DNA of 64,000 nucleotides from Sweltsa coloradensis (Eukaryota; Arthropoda; Insecta; Plecoptera; Chloroperlidae), in assembly GCA_024449915.1 (NCBI GenBank), contig JAMZAV010001441.1, positions 1 to 64,000 on the forward strand, written 5' to 3'. The notes below the pieces were generated by a model that saw nothing but the letters and a program-made list of their open reading frames with translations, searched no databases and was not told the origin of the DNA. A program made the position numbers and the translations under genes. The stretch's first letter is position 1; each line of letters opens with the position of its first letter. Of this stretch, positions 44,794-57,608 are shown piece by piece.

Positions 44794-46817
44794 ATTTTTA
44801 TTTTGTATTATTCAATAATAATTTCTTGCAAAGTGTTGCTGTAGTATCGTATGTATGGTTCCGCTTCCTTGACAACTACCCAATATTGTAACCAGCTGTG
44901 GTTTTAGTCGGCCGAGCGAACATGAATTGGCTTAAAACGCATGTCCTGTATCCTGTACGAGCAAACACCAATACACATTATCAGATAGAACTGAAACCAG
45001 CGGTGCGAAGGCAACAGTTTCAATGACTGTGTGAAGTAATGTGTAGTTGATTGTAGTCGAGGGCGTGTAGACTCGCGCACCTAACTAGACAAAGTGGGGG
45101 GGGGGTAATTGTCAGTTACGCGCTCATGTCAAAACAAATACTTGAACCAACACAAACACTAACAACCAGATTGAAACCTCGAGAGAAATCTGCGCCACTC
45201 ACGCGTGACTCGTAGGGCTAGAAGATGACAAGAGCGCTCAGCGTCTAGGGCGCAGGACTTACGCACTTTGACAATAACACGAGGTAAAGTCAACATTTTC
45301 TTGTTCTGTTTTCACCCATACAGATAACTGATTTTTTCTGCGTTGTTTAAAAAAAATGTTTATTTTTGGTCGATATATTTTACACATTCCGAGTGATCAA
45401 AAGAGACCAAAGATTGAAAAACAAATTATGTATTAAACTAAGTAGATTGTAGACATCATGAACTTGAATATAAATAAAATATTCATCTCGTTCCAAGTAA
45501 AATGAAGCCTTATAGTTTGAATGCACATTTTCGACTAGAATCATGGCGTTTTCGTGATTTCAATTCAATCTTCTTTCAGTAGGAGGGACCATTATTTTTA
45601 AAGTGTGTTTATATATAGACCTAATTTAAAATCTTTATTTATTAACAGAAACATATTTCTGGAAATATATAACTTCTCTCGGCCTCAGGATTAAACAAAA
45701 ATATATCATCATATACCCACTATATATAAAAGAATTGAAATGGTCAAGAAGAAGCTATAGGTACATCTTCATTGTCAGTCTGTGCATAGGTAAACTACTA
45801 CTAAGTTACCATAAAACAACTGTTCGTGACCATTAAGGACTAAATTGACAAGGTGCTTAGTTTCAGGTATATTATAGCCCAGAATATAAGTCACAATAGG
45901 TCAAACCTTCCAAAAAATAATGTCAAGCTGAAAATTTCTACACAGGTCCCAATGAAGGTTTTAAACAACGTCCGAAAACTTCCCTAACCTCCCATGTGCG
46001 CGTTATCATTTTTCAGGGCAAAAAGGGCATAAGAGCCAAAATTAGGCCTGAAATGGACTTTGAAATTATTAAATTGGTCAAATGTTCAGCTTTATACCTA
46101 GATCTATACTATACACACTCAATTATGGCCAAATAATTAAATATTCAACCAAACCGAGTCAGGGTATTCACTAATCAATCTGCCCCACTCACCCCTCGGT
46201 TAATATTATTGTTCGGGTGCAGCCATACAGCCAGACAGAAGGTGATGTAAATCAATCACCGCGCTGTTAGTATTCACTGAGCGAGATTGCACACACGACT
46301 CTACAGGATGTAAATCAGCGAGTGTGCGTAACGCCCTCCCTACTTGGGGTCCATCACTTAATGGTTCATTCATAACCGAGAGATTGGGAGCGGAAACCAG
46401 GGCGGGCTACCTCAACGAGGGTCGCTGTGACGTCACGGGAAGCAGCTCAAGGTCAGGGGGATCCCCGTAGAGTGTGCAGCGAATTGCAGGTTCGTAGCTC
46501 ATCTTCTTCTGCCTAAACTAAGGAACAAGCATATTTGTGGACTGTCCCGCAAAACTACTCATATTTAGTCTTCGTATTCATTACCCAAATCTCCCCCAAA
46601 TTCAATTAATCGTCTTATTTAATTAAAAACATCGATTTCATAGTAATTTTGGTTTAAATTTCAAATGTATTCAGATGAGAAATAAGTTCTGAAGGGTTCA
46701 TGCCAAATGCGGGATCTTCCTATACCATCACCACCGGCCCAAGCTCATACAACCTGTAGCTAGTTGCATGGCGTGTACAACCACTAAACCGTACATTCCT
46801 TGCAATCAGGATTATAC
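44794..46817. other. No gene recognised
   Basis: Unique sequence; TGTGACGTCAC and TCAAGGTCA near 46430-46456 match CRE-like and ERR-type sites but are short enough to be chance. Confidence 0.35.
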
Positions 46818-47316
46818 TTGAAGAAGTAGGCATCGTATCTGCACGTTCCTCCACAGTTCCGTCTTTCTACAAGAAGTAGGCATCGTATCTGCACGTTCCT
46901 CACAGTTCCGTCTTTCTACAAGAAGTAGGCATCGTATCTGCACGTTTCCTCCACAGTTCTGTCTTTCTACAAGAAGTAGCCATCGTATCTGCACGTTCCT
47001 CACAGTTCCGTCTTTCTACAAGAAGTAGGCATCGTATCTGCACGTTCCTCACAGTTCCGTCTTTCTACAAGAAGTAGGCATCGTATCTGCACGTTCCTCA
47101 CAGTTCTGTCTTTCTACAAGAAGTAGGCATCGTATCTGCACGTTCCTCCACAGTTCTGTCTTTCTACAAGAAGTAGGCATCGTATCTGCATGTTCCTCCA
47201 CAGTTCTGTCTTTCTACAAGAAGTAGGCATCGTATCTGCATGTTCCTCCACAGTTCTGTCTTTCTACAAGAAGTAGGCATCGTATCTGCACGTTCCTCAC
47301 AGTTCCGTCTTTCTAC
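46818..47316 (+). repeat. Minisatellite, 49-51-bp unit, 10 copies
   Basis: Units AAGAAGTAGGCATCGTATCT, GCACGTTCCTCACAGTTCCG, TCTTTCTAC. Variants: CTCCACAG/CTCACAG, TTCCG/TTCTG, GCACG/GCATG. The TTCTG forms concentrate in the right half. Confidence 0.95.
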
Positions 47317-47504
47317 CAACGTGATAACTCAATTTGTTTATGTTTGTCAGATCATTAAAACTGTTTTCCTCACAATGGGCGCTCGGAGCGGTTCACCTCT
47401 CTGACGCAACAGGTTAGGGGTCAAACAGACGGACGGACGGACCAATTAAAAGAACGTTTCCCCGGCTCTCGTGTTGATTGCGCTTGGAAATGAAATGTGC
47501 CGAG

Positions 47505-50500
47505 CTCATAAACATCGTTTGTCTCCCTCTTCTGTGGAGCCTCCCCCTCATTACTGGCTGGCTCGGTGTATCCATCATCGCTGGTTGAGCCGGGTTAGTC
47601 TAGATCTGATCAAGGAATACTCTCTCTCCTAGCATAACGAGGACCCAGGCACCGCCGTCTGGATGTATGCAAGTACCTTCACATACATCCAGACGGCGGT
47701 GGACTAGAGTTTATAAACATCGTGTGTCTCCTCTCTTCTGTGGAGCTTCCCCCTCATTACTGGCTGGCTCGGTGTATCACCATCATCTCTGGTTGAGCCG
47801 GGTTAGTCTAGATCTGATCAAGGAATACTCTCTCTCCTAGCATAACGAGGACCCAGGCACCGCCGTCTGGATGTATGCAAGTACCTTTACATACATCCAG
47901 ACGGCGGTGGACTAGAGTTTATAAACATCGTCTCCTCTCTTCTGTGAGCCTCCCCCTCATTACTGGCTGGCTCGGTGTATCATAATCATCGCTGGTTGAG
48001 CCGGGTTAGTCTAGATCTGATCAAGGAACTCTCTCTCTTCTAGCGTAACGAGGACCCAGGCACCGCCGTCTGGATGTATGCAAGTACCTTTACATACATC
48101 CAGACGGCGGTGGACCAGAGTTTATAAACATCGTTTGTCTCTCTCTTCTGTGGAGCCTCCCCCTCATTACTGGTGGCTCGGTGTATCACCATCATCTCTG
48201 GTTGAGCCGGGTTAGTCTAGATCTGATCAAGGAACTCTCTCTCTTCTAGCGTAACGAGGACCCAGGCACCGCCGTCTGGATGTATGCAAGTACCTTTACA
48301 TACATCCAGACGGCGTGGACTAGAGTTTATAAACATGTTTGTCTCCTCTCTTCTGTGGAGCCTCCCCCTCATTACTGGCTGGCTCGGTGTATCACCATCA
48401 TCTCTGGTTGAGCCGGGTTAGTCTAGATCTGATCAAGGAATACTCTCTCTCCTAGCATAACGAGGACCCAGGCACCGCCGTCTGGATGTATGCAAGTACC
48501 TTTACATACATCCAGACGGCGGTGGACTAGAGTTTATAAACATCGTTTGTCTCCTCTCTTCTGTGGAGCCTCCCCCTCATTACTGGCTGGCTCGGTGTAG
48601 CACCATCATCGCTGGTTGAGCCGGTTAGTCTAGATCTGATCAAGGAATACTCTCTCTCCTAGCATAACGAGGACCCAGGCACCGCCGTCTGGATGTATGC
48701 AAGTACCTTTACATACATCCAGACGGCGGTGGACTAGAGTTTATAAACATCGTGTGTCTCCTCTCTTCTGTGGAGCCTCCCCCTCATTACTGGCTGGCTC
48801 GGTGTATCATAATCATCGCTGGTTGAGCCGGGTTAGTCTAGATCTGATCAAGGAACTCTCTCTCTTCTAGCGTAACGAGGACCTAGGCACCGCCGTCTGG
48901 ATGTATGCAAGTACCTTTACATACATCCAGACGGCGGTGGACCAGAGTTTATAACATGTTTGTCTCCTCTCTTCTGTGGAGCCTCCCCTCATTACTGGCT
49001 TGCTCGGTGTATCACCATCATCTCTGGTTGAGCCGGGTTAGTCTAGATCTGATCAAGGAATACTCTCTCTCCTAGCATAACGAGGACCCAGGCACCGCCC
49101 TCTGGATGTATGCAAGTACCTTTACATACATCCAGACGGCGGTGGACTAGAGTTTATAAACATGTTTGTCTCCTCTTCTGTGGAGCCTCCCCCTCATTAC
49201 TGGCTGGCTCGTTGTATCACCATCATCGCTGGTTGAGCCGGGTTAGTCTAGATCTGATCAAGGAATACTCTCTCTCCTAGCATAACGAGGACCCAGGCAC
49301 CGCCGTCTGGATGTATGCAAGTACCTTTACATACATCCAGACGGCGGTGGACTAGAGTTTATAAACATCGTTTGTCTCCTCTCTTCTGTGGAGCCTCCCC
49401 CTCATTACTGGCTGGCTCGGTGTATCATAATCATCGCTGGTTTGAGCCGGGTTAGTCTAGATCTGATCAAGGAACTCTCTCTCTCTAGCATAACGAGGAC
49501 CCAGGCACCGCCGTCTGGATGTATGCAAGTACCTTTACATACATCCAGACGGCGGTGGACTAGAGTTTATAAACATCGTTTGTCTCCTCTCTTCTGTGGA
49601 GCCTCCCCCTCATTACTGGCTGGCTCGGTGTATCACCATCATCTCTGGTTGAGCCGGGTTAGTCTAGATCTGATCAAGGAATACTCTCTCTCCTAGCATA
49701 ACGAGGACCCAGGCACCGCCGTCTGGATGTATGCAAGTACCTTTACATACATCCAGACGGCGGTGGACGAGAGTTTAATAAACATGTTTGTCTCCTCTCT
49801 TCTGTGGAGCCTCCCCCTCATTACTGGCTGGCTCGCTGTATCACATCATCTCTGGTTGAGCCGGTTAGTCTAGATCTGATCAAGGAATACTCTCTCTCCT
49901 AGCATAACGAGGACCCAGGCACCGCCGTCTGGATGTAGGCAAGTACCTTTACATACATCCAGACGGCGGTGGACCAGAGTTTATAACATGTTTGTCTCCT
50001 CTTCTTCTGTGAAGCCTCCCCCTCATTTCTGGCTGGCTCGCTGTATCACCATCATCTCTGGTTGAGCCGGGTTAGTCTAGATCTGATCAAGGAATACTCT
50101 CTCTCCTAGCATAACGAGACCCAGGGCACCGCCGTCTGGATGTATGCAAGTACCTTTACATACATCCAGACGGCGGTGGACCAGAGTTTTATAAACATGT
50201 TTTGTCTCCTCTCTTCTGTGGAGCCTCCCCTCATTTACTGGCTGGCTCGGTGTATCACCATCATCTCTGTTGAGCCGGGTTAGTCTAGATCTGATCAAGG
50301 AATACCTCTCTCTAGCGTTACGAGGACCAGCCCGCCGTCTGGATGTATGCAGTACCTTTACATACATCCAGACGGCGGTGGACTAGAGTTTATAAACACG
50401 TTTTGTCTCCTCTCTTCTGTGGAGCCTCCCCCTCATTACTGGCTGGCTCGGTGTATCACCATCATCTCTGGTTGAGCCGGGTTAGTCTAGATCTGATCAA

Positions 50501-53500
50501 GTGAACTCTCTCTCTTCTAGCGTAACGAGGACCAAGGCACCGCCGTCTGGATGTATGCAAGTACTTTACATACATCCAGACGGCGGTGGACCAGAGTTTA
50601 TAAACATGTTTGTCTCCTCTCTTCTGTGGAGCCTCCCCCTCATTACTGGCTTGCTCGGTGTATCACCATTCATCTCTGGTTGAGCCGGGTTAGTCTAGAT
50701 CTGATCAAGGAATACTCTCTCTCCTAGCATAACGAGGACCCAGGCACCCGCCGTCCTGGATGTATGCAAGTACCTTTACATACAATCCAGACGGCGGTGG
50801 ACTAGGTTTATAAACATTTGTCTCCTCTCTTCTGTGGAGCCTCCTCCTCATTACTGCTGGCTCGGTGTATCACCATCATCTCTGGTTGAGCCGGGTTAGT
50901 CTAGATCTGATCAAGAATACTCTCTTGCCTAGCATAACGAGGACCCAGGCACCGCCGTCTGGATGTATGCAAGTACCTTTACATTACATCCAGACGGCGG
51001 TGGAACTAGAGTTTATAAACATCGTCTCCTCTCTTCTGTGGAGCCTCCCCCTCATTACTTGGCTGGCTCGGTGTATCATAATCATCGCTGGTTGAGCCGG
51101 GTAGTCTAGCTTGATCAAGGAACTCTCTCTCTCCTAGCATAACGAAGACCCAGGCACCCGCCGTTGGATGTATGCAAGTACCTTTACATACATCCAGACG
51201 GCGGTGGACCAGAGTTTATAACATCGTTTGTCTTCTCTTTCTGTGGAGCCTCCCCCTCATTACTGGTTTGGCTCGGGTATCACATCATCTCTGGTGAGCG
51301 GGTTAGTCTAGATCTGATCAGGGGAATACGCTCTCTCTAGCAAACGATGACCCAGGCACCGCCGTCTGATGTATGCAAGTACCTTTACATACATCCAGAC
51401 GGCGGTGGACTAGAGTATAAACATCGTGTGTCTCCTCTCTTCTGTGGAGCCTCCCCCTCATTACTGGCTGGCTCGCTGTATCACCATCATCGCTGGTTGA
51501 GCCGGGTTAGTCTAGATCTGATCAAGGTCTCTCCTAGCATAAACGAGGACCCAGGCACCGGTGCCGTCTGGATGTATGCAAGTACCTTTACACTACATCC
51601 AGACGGCGGTGGACTAGAGTTTATAACATTCGTTTGTCTCCTCTCTTCTGTGGAGCCTCCCCTCTTACTGGCTGGCTCGTTGGTATCACCACCATCTCTG
51701 GTTGAGCCGGGTTAGTCTAGATCTGATCAAGGAATACTCTCTCTCCTAGCATAACGAGGACCCAGGCACCGCCGTCTGGATGTATGCAAGTACCTTTACA
51801 TACATCCAGACGGCGGTGGACAGAGTTTATAAACATGTTTGTCTCCTCCTTCTGTGGAGCCTCCCCTCATTACCTGGTGGCTCGCTGTATCACAATCATC
51901 TCTGGTTGAGCCGGGTTAGTCTAGATCTGATAAGGAATACTCTCTCTCCTAGCATAACGAGACCCAGGCACCGCCGTCTGGATGTATGCAAGTACCTTTA
52001 CATACATCCAGACGGCGGTGGACCAGAGTTTATAAACATGTTTGTCATCCTCTCTTCTGTGGGCCTCCCTCATTACTGGCTGGCTCGGTGTATCACCATC
52101 ATCTCTGTTGAGCCGGGTTAGTCTAGATCTGATCAAGGAATACTCTCTCTCCTAGCGTAACGAGGACCCAGGCACCGCCGTCTGGATGTATGCAAGTACC
52201 TTTACATACATCCAGACGGCGGTGGACTAGAGTTTATAAACATCGTTTGTCTCCTCTCTTCTGTGGAGCCTCCCCCTCATTACTGGCTGGCTCGGTGTAT
52301 CACCATCATCTCTGGTTGAGCCGGGTTAGTCTAGATCTGATCAAGGAATACTCTCTCTCCTAGCATAACGAGGACCCAGGCACCGCCGTCTGGATGTATG
52401 CAAGTACCTTAATACATCCAGACGGCGGGGACCAGAGTTTATAAACATGTTTGTCTCTTCTCTTCTTGTGGAGCCCCCCCCCCCTCATTATGGCTGGCTC
52501 GGTGTATCACCATCATCTCTGGTTGAGCCGGGTTAGTCTAGATCTGATCAAGGAATACTCTCTCTCCTAGCATAACGAGGACCCAGCACCGCCGTCTGGA
52601 TGTATGCAAGTACCTTTACATACATCCAGACGGCGGTGGACCAGAGTTTATAAACATGTTTGTCTCTTCTCTTCTGTGGAGCCCCCCCCCTCATTATGGC
52701 TGGCTCGCTGTATAACCATCATCTCTTGGTTGGCCGGGTTAGTATAGATCTGATCAAGGAATACTCTCTCTCCTAGCATAACGAGGACCAGGCACCGCCG
52801 TCTGGATGTATGCAAGTACCTTTTACATACATCCAGACGGCGGTTAGACTAGAGTTTATAAACATGTTTCTTTCTTTCTGTGGAGCTCCCCCTCTACTGG
52901 CGTCGCTGTATCACCATCATCGCTGGTTGAGCCGGTTAGTCTAGATCTGATCAAGGAATAACTCTCTCTCCTAGCATAACGAGGACCCAGGCACCGCCTG
53001 TCTGGATGTATGCAAGTACCTTTACATACATCCAGACGGCGGTGGACTAGAGTTTATAAACATCGTGTTGTTTTCTATACCTTCTTCTGTGGACCCTTCC
53101 CCCTCATTACTGGCTTGCTCGTGTATCACCATCATCTCTGGTTGAGCCGGTTTAGTCTAGATCTGATCAAGGAATACTCTCTCTCTAGCATAACGAGGAC
53201 CCAGCACCGCCGTCTGGATGTATGCAGTACCTTTACATACATCCAGACGGCGTGGACTAGAGTTTATAAACATGTACTCCTCTCTTCTGTGGAGCTCCCC
53301 CTCATTATCTGGCTGGCTCGCTGTATCACCATCATCTCTGGTTGAGCCGGGTTAGTCCTAGATCTGATCAAGGATACTCCTCCTAGCATAACGAGGGACC
53401 CAGGCACCGCCGTCTGGATGTATGCAAGTACCTTTACATACATCAGACGGCGGTGGACTAGAGTTTATAAACATCGTTGTCTCCTCTCTTCTGTGGAGCC

Positions 53501-54731
53501 CCCCCCCCCCTCATTACTGGCTGGCTCGGTGTATCACCATCATCGCTGTTGAGCCGGGTTAGTCTAGATCTGATCAAGGAAACTCTCTCTCCTAGCATAA
53601 CGAGGACCCAGGCACCGCCGTCTGGATGTATGCAAGTACCTTCACATACATCCAGACGGCGGTGGACTAGAGTTTATAAACATCGTTCCTTCTTTTTGTG
53701 GGCCTCCCCCTCATACTGGCTGGCTCGGTGTATCACCAATCTCTGGTTGAGGGCCCGGGGTTAGTCAGATCTGATCAAGGAATACTCTCTCTCCTAGCAT
53801 AACGAGGACCCAAGCACCGCCGTCTGGATGTATGCAAGTACCTTCACATACATCCAGACAGCGGTGGACGAGAGTTTATAAACATCGTTTGTCTCCTCTC
53901 TTCTGTGGAGCCTCCCCTCATTACTGGCTGGCTCGGTGTATCACCAACATCGCGGTTGAGCCGGGTTAGTCTAGATCCCGATCAAGGAATACTCCCCTCT
54001 CCCAGCATAACGAGGACCCAGGCACCGCCGTTTTGGATGTATGCAAGTACCTTTACATACATCCAGACGGCGGTGGACTAGAGTTTATAAAAAACGTCTC
54101 CTCTCTCTGGGGAGCCTCCCCCTCATGACTGGCGGCTCGGTGTATCACCAACATCTCTGGTTGAGCCGGGTTAGTCTAGATCTGATCAAGGATACTCTTC
54201 TCCTACATAACGAGGACCCAGGCACCGCCGTCTGGATGTATGCAAGTACCTTTACTACATCCAGACGGCGGTGGACTAGAGTTTATAAACATCGTTTGTC
54301 TCCTCTCTTTCTGTGGAGCCTCCCCCTCATTACTGGCAGGCTCGTGTATCCCAACATCTCTGGGTTTAGCCGGGTTTAGTCTAGATCTGATCAAGGTCTC
54401 TCCTAGCATAACGAGGACCCAGGCACCGCCGTCTGGATGTATGCAAGTACCTTCACATACATCCAGACGGCGGTGGACTAGAGTTTATAAACATCGTTTG
54501 TCTCCTCTCTTCTGTGGAGCCTCCCCCTCTTACTGGCTGGCTCGGTGTATTCCATCATCTCTGGTTGAGCCGGGTTTAGTCTTGATCTGATTAAGGTCTC
54601 TCCTAGCATATAACGAGGCAATGACGTACATAGCTTTGCGTAGCATTGTAACGAGGACCCAAGCACCGCCGTCTGGATGTATGCAAGTACCTTCACATAC
54701 ATTCAGACAGCGGTGGACGAGAGTTTGTTGA
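47505..54731 (+). repeat. Satellite array, 208-bp unit, about 35 copies
   Basis: Units carry TCTTCTGTGGAGCCTCCCCC, TCATTACTGGCTGGCTCGGT, GGTTGAGCCGGGTTAGTCTA, GATCTGATCAAGGAATACTC and ATAACGAGGACCCAGG. Each ends with a hairpin: CACCGCCGTCTGGATGTATG, a 12-nt loop CAAGTACCTTTA, then CATACATCCAGACGGCGGTG. I count 35 hairpins between 47653 and 54720. Two main subtypes differ at ATCTCTGG/ATCGCTGG and GCATAACG/GCGTAACG. Copies after about 50.1 kb carry many single-base indels. No coding function; frames along it are repeat products. Confidence 0.97.
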
Positions 54732-54827
54732 AACAACACGCGTTCTGTTATGTTTGATATTTGTTATTGTTGAGATTTGACGCTGTGTGTATAGACGTCT
54801 GTAGCTCAATCAAGTTTAAAATTCATG

Positions 54828-54844
54828 ACCCGGCACCTCCACCA
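54828..54844 (+). repeat. 17-nt tRNA-3'-end motif
   Basis: Perfect copy about 100 nt past the end of the 208-bp satellite; CCA followed by TTT. Confidence 0.85.
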
Positions 54845-55729
54845 TTTTGAATGCTTAAGTCTTGATGTCACCATTTACTGGCATGTTCTTGTAACCCACT
54901 CATTCTATGGCGCAACAAACTCATGTTCAAATGTCCCGATCAACTCTTTACCCTAGTCACAGGTGTATTGGTCTGTATTGTATGCATTTCAATATCATAT
55001 TTTCTAGTAATATCGTAAAACACAATAATTATTTGCGCTGCATCTTCAAAACCAAACCAAATATAATTTTTATTTTTTACCATCTCCAAGTGGAAAATGC
55101 TTCAAACAAGCTTCGTTTTCCTCGTTGGCGCCGCTGCCCATGCAGTTGATCGAGATATTGTACGGCCCCTGTATCGAGGCTAGATTATCTATTGTGCTGG
55201 ATAAAACGGCCCCTTGTATCGAGGCTAGACAATCTTGCGATCCAGGTTGTGTCGCAACCCAAACATTGGCCTGGATCTATGTTGTTATCTCCACCTACAG
55301 AGCGGTGCTTTGATCCTGTGTATGTGGCCCACCCAGCCGGCCCGTGCGGCCCTGGCTGATGAAGTGAATCGCCTGTGTTCATTGCACCATCACACTCATC
55401 TAGCAACGCGCGTGTAACTAGGATACACCACGCCCTAGATATCAAACCGTCCTACAAGATGTTCTGCAGACTCTTCCTGAATCCTGACTTCGACCGCTCG
55501 GGGACTGGAATATTGGGAATCGAGTCCAGGCTTGTAGGCTGGATATGTCTTGTCTTGGAGATGTGGCGAACTACAGTCAATCTGATCCCTTTCAACTATA
55601 TGTTAGGTGAATTTTTATATTTTTAATGTTCACAACAAACACCCCACTCGCATTAGCAAACAAGAGGACAAGACTTGTTCTTTTTTGGCTACACTTGTGT
55701 TCACTTCTAACTGTTATTTGTTACCACTA
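54845..55729. other. No gene recognised; short duplication
   Basis: GGCCCCTGTATCGAGGCTAG recurs with one extra base (about 55164-55183 and 55208-55228). An ATG-started frame at 55097 opens with a signal-peptide-like MLQTSFVFLVGAAAHA but stops after 28 codons. An 83-codon frame at 55375-55626 has no recognised family. Confidence 0.3.
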
Positions 55730-55995
55730 GGGAAACGCCAAAGTCGTTGTTAAACGAGTGAGTGAGCCATGTGTTGAGTACCCGGTTACATTACTTTTCT
55801 TCCCCCTACATTGGGCCTACCTAACCTACCATAGCCTAGAGAGGCGCATTGGTCTTACAGTTGACGCGCCCGTATACCTACCTAACTTAAAAAAAACATT
55901 ATTTATACGAATATAAATATCAACATAAATGCAAATGTTCCCGGTACTCACCACATGACTCGCTCACTCGTCTAACAACGACTTTGGCGTTTCCC
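55730..55995. mobile_element. MITE with about 60-bp TIRs
   Basis: Left end GGGAAACGCCAAAGTCGTTG then TTAAACGAGTGAGTGAG; right end, reverse-complemented, GGGAAACGCCAAAGTCGTTG then TTAGACGAGTGAGCGAG, continuing to GAGTACC. Total 266 bp, no coding. Target duplication unclear. Confidence 0.85.
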
Positions 55996-56449
55996 AAGTC
56001 TAGTTGGCTAAAGCGCCCTTAAGACCGCTTTACACGGAGAAGTTGAAAAAGTAAAAGTAAAAGTAAAAAGTAAAAGTAAAAAGTAAAAAGTGAAAAGAAC
56101 GAGTAGGAAGAGAAAAGAAATCCCCTGGTCGGGAAAGATTTTGTAATTCCTAAATTGTATTTAAAAAATTTTTAAAACATTTTTTGAAATGCATATAACG
56201 CAGTGTAGTCTATCATCTGTGACAATACTATGGAAACATAGCCAGTGCGAAATACGTGAAAATATTGCAAGGTTTACTCAATCTACGAGTTGAATTTGGG
56301 GGTACCTTGACGTCCAACATTCGACAGACCTTGCATGGGCACGGCATTTCACGGCCAGGCGAAAACAAACAAAAATATCTTTTCAAAATCTAAAACATTG
56401 TCGTTAAAATAATTTCTAAACATTGGAAGTCTATTTTTCAGTTTTGTCA
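55996..56449. other. No gene recognised; AAAAGT-rich tract
   Basis: 56048-56095 repeats AAAAGTA units. GGGAAAGATTTTGTAATTCC near 56129 resembles the end of the SINE at 57045, so a fragment of that repeat may be here. Confidence 0.4.
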
Positions 56450-56571
56450 TTTCTTGTAGGTTTAAATCGCAATGAATCTGGCTGATTTTGTTAGCAGTTC
56501 TCAATAAAATCGTACCAGATGTCTGTTTAAAATTTTAGCGCAATCTGTTCAGCGATTCGGCTGATTTTCAA

Positions 56572-56634
<63 letters not shown>

Positions 56635-56640
56635 GCACGC
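56450..56640 (+). mobile_element. RTE-like LINE 3' tail with (CA)n
   Basis: GCGCAATCTGTTCAGCGATT then CGGCTGATTTTCAACGTACA leads directly into a (CA)n run at 56575-56630 and a short GCAC run. This recalls the 3' ends of RTE-clade retrotransposons and their SINE partners (a TTCAGC...TTT block before a simple repeat). No ORF part is present. Confidence 0.45.
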
Positions 56641-56984
56641 AGAAAAACAATAAGGGCCGTTAAGTCGAATGGAAATCACTACGTTCGCTACGCTCACTCG
56701 TTCAAATTATAGTACAACGGCAGCAATAATTATGTCAAAATATGATCAATTTTCACTTTATGGTACGTGGACTATACACCAATAATGATTTAATCAATTA
56801 CACCTACGGGGGTGTTTCCCGATTAACGAAATTGATAAATAAACTCTCGCTCATACCTGCGTTAGGTAATGACATTATAAATCGTGTTTAGATGGTCAGT
56901 TCTAAGGCAGCAGAATCGTTGCAGTACTGTTTCAATGTATTCAGATCTACAATGCACCAACAATCCAGATGTTATGAAGATAAC

Positions 56985-57110
56985 CGTCTCGGTAGCTTAG
57001 GGGTAAAGCACATGACCGGCAATTGGGAGACCCCGTTGAGAAAGATTTTGTAATTTCTGGATTGATTTCCATCAAATCAATTACACCTACGGGAGTGTTT
57101 CCTGATTAAA
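56985..57110 (+). repeat. tRNA-derived SINE
   Basis: CCGTCTCGGTAGCTTAGGGG then TAAAGCAC is a tRNA D-arm-like head with an A box. GGGAGACCCCG stands where the B box would be, decayed. The trailing AAGATTTTGTAATTTCTGGA is shared with about 56133. Confidence 0.5.
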
Positions 57111-57512
57111 AAAAATCTCGACCTAGTTTATTAGTGTGAGCGTAATATATTTGCCTAACATTACAATAAAGAACAAAACCAACTTGTTCATGATGTAAAC
57201 GCGTGTATCAACACATTCACCCTGATGGCATCTCAAACCCTTGGCACATGTAGCACTTTGCATTGTGCAGGTAGTACAATGGAGTACTCTGCCCAGCCTG
57301 ACAGCAGAGAACAGAATCCGTGTAGCAGAACAACGCTGGCTGTGTTCGGAACAGAACGATGATTTACGACTGACGAGTGAGTCTGATAAACTCAGTTTGA
57401 TACAAGAGTGTTAATAAATCAAGGCGGGGTCTCTTATCTTGAAAGAAATTGTGGAATTGTATCCAAATGTTGTTATACTCGTCGACTAAAACTTCAACGG
57501 AGATTAACTTAC
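57111..57512. other. No gene recognised
   Basis: Downstream side of the candidate exon at 57513; no further exon seen. Confidence 0.35.
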
Positions 57513-57608
57513 GACTTCGAGTGATAGACGACCACAGGGATGTACACTCGGTCATACGGGTGTAGGGTGTACTCACAGCCGAACAGAACGAGTGCAGGGT
57601 GTACTCAC
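57513..57608 (-). CDS. Candidate internal exon (minus strand), uncertain
   Basis: On the minus strand, TTTGTTTCTTGTTGCAG is a strong acceptor at 57609 and C|GTAAGTTAA a strong donor at 57512. The 96 nt between are open in only one frame, encoding EYTLHSFCSAVSTPYT then RMTECTSLWSSITRS, phase 1 at both ends. GTGAGTACACCCT occurs twice inside, the first directly after the acceptor (CAG|GTGAGT), so a recursive-splice reading is also possible. Family not recognised; neighbouring exons not found. Confidence 0.3.

Noticed and set aside
42832..46456. CRE (TGACGTCA) and ERR-type (TCAAGGTCA) sites
   Set aside because: Single short matches; expected by chance and not tied to any transcript.
47580..54720. 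Hammerhead ribozyme in the 208-bp satellite (CTGATCAAGG)
   Set aside because: The core needs CUGANGA and a GAAA; here CTGATCA lacks the G and no GAAA is suitably placed.
47505..54731. CRISPR-like regular repeats
   Set aside because: Units are adjacent, with no unique spacers, in a eukaryotic satellite; no cas genes.
55097..55180. Signal-peptide-like start MLQTSFVFLVGAAAHA
   Set aside because: Stops after 28 codons in a small duplicated segment; no donor site nearby.
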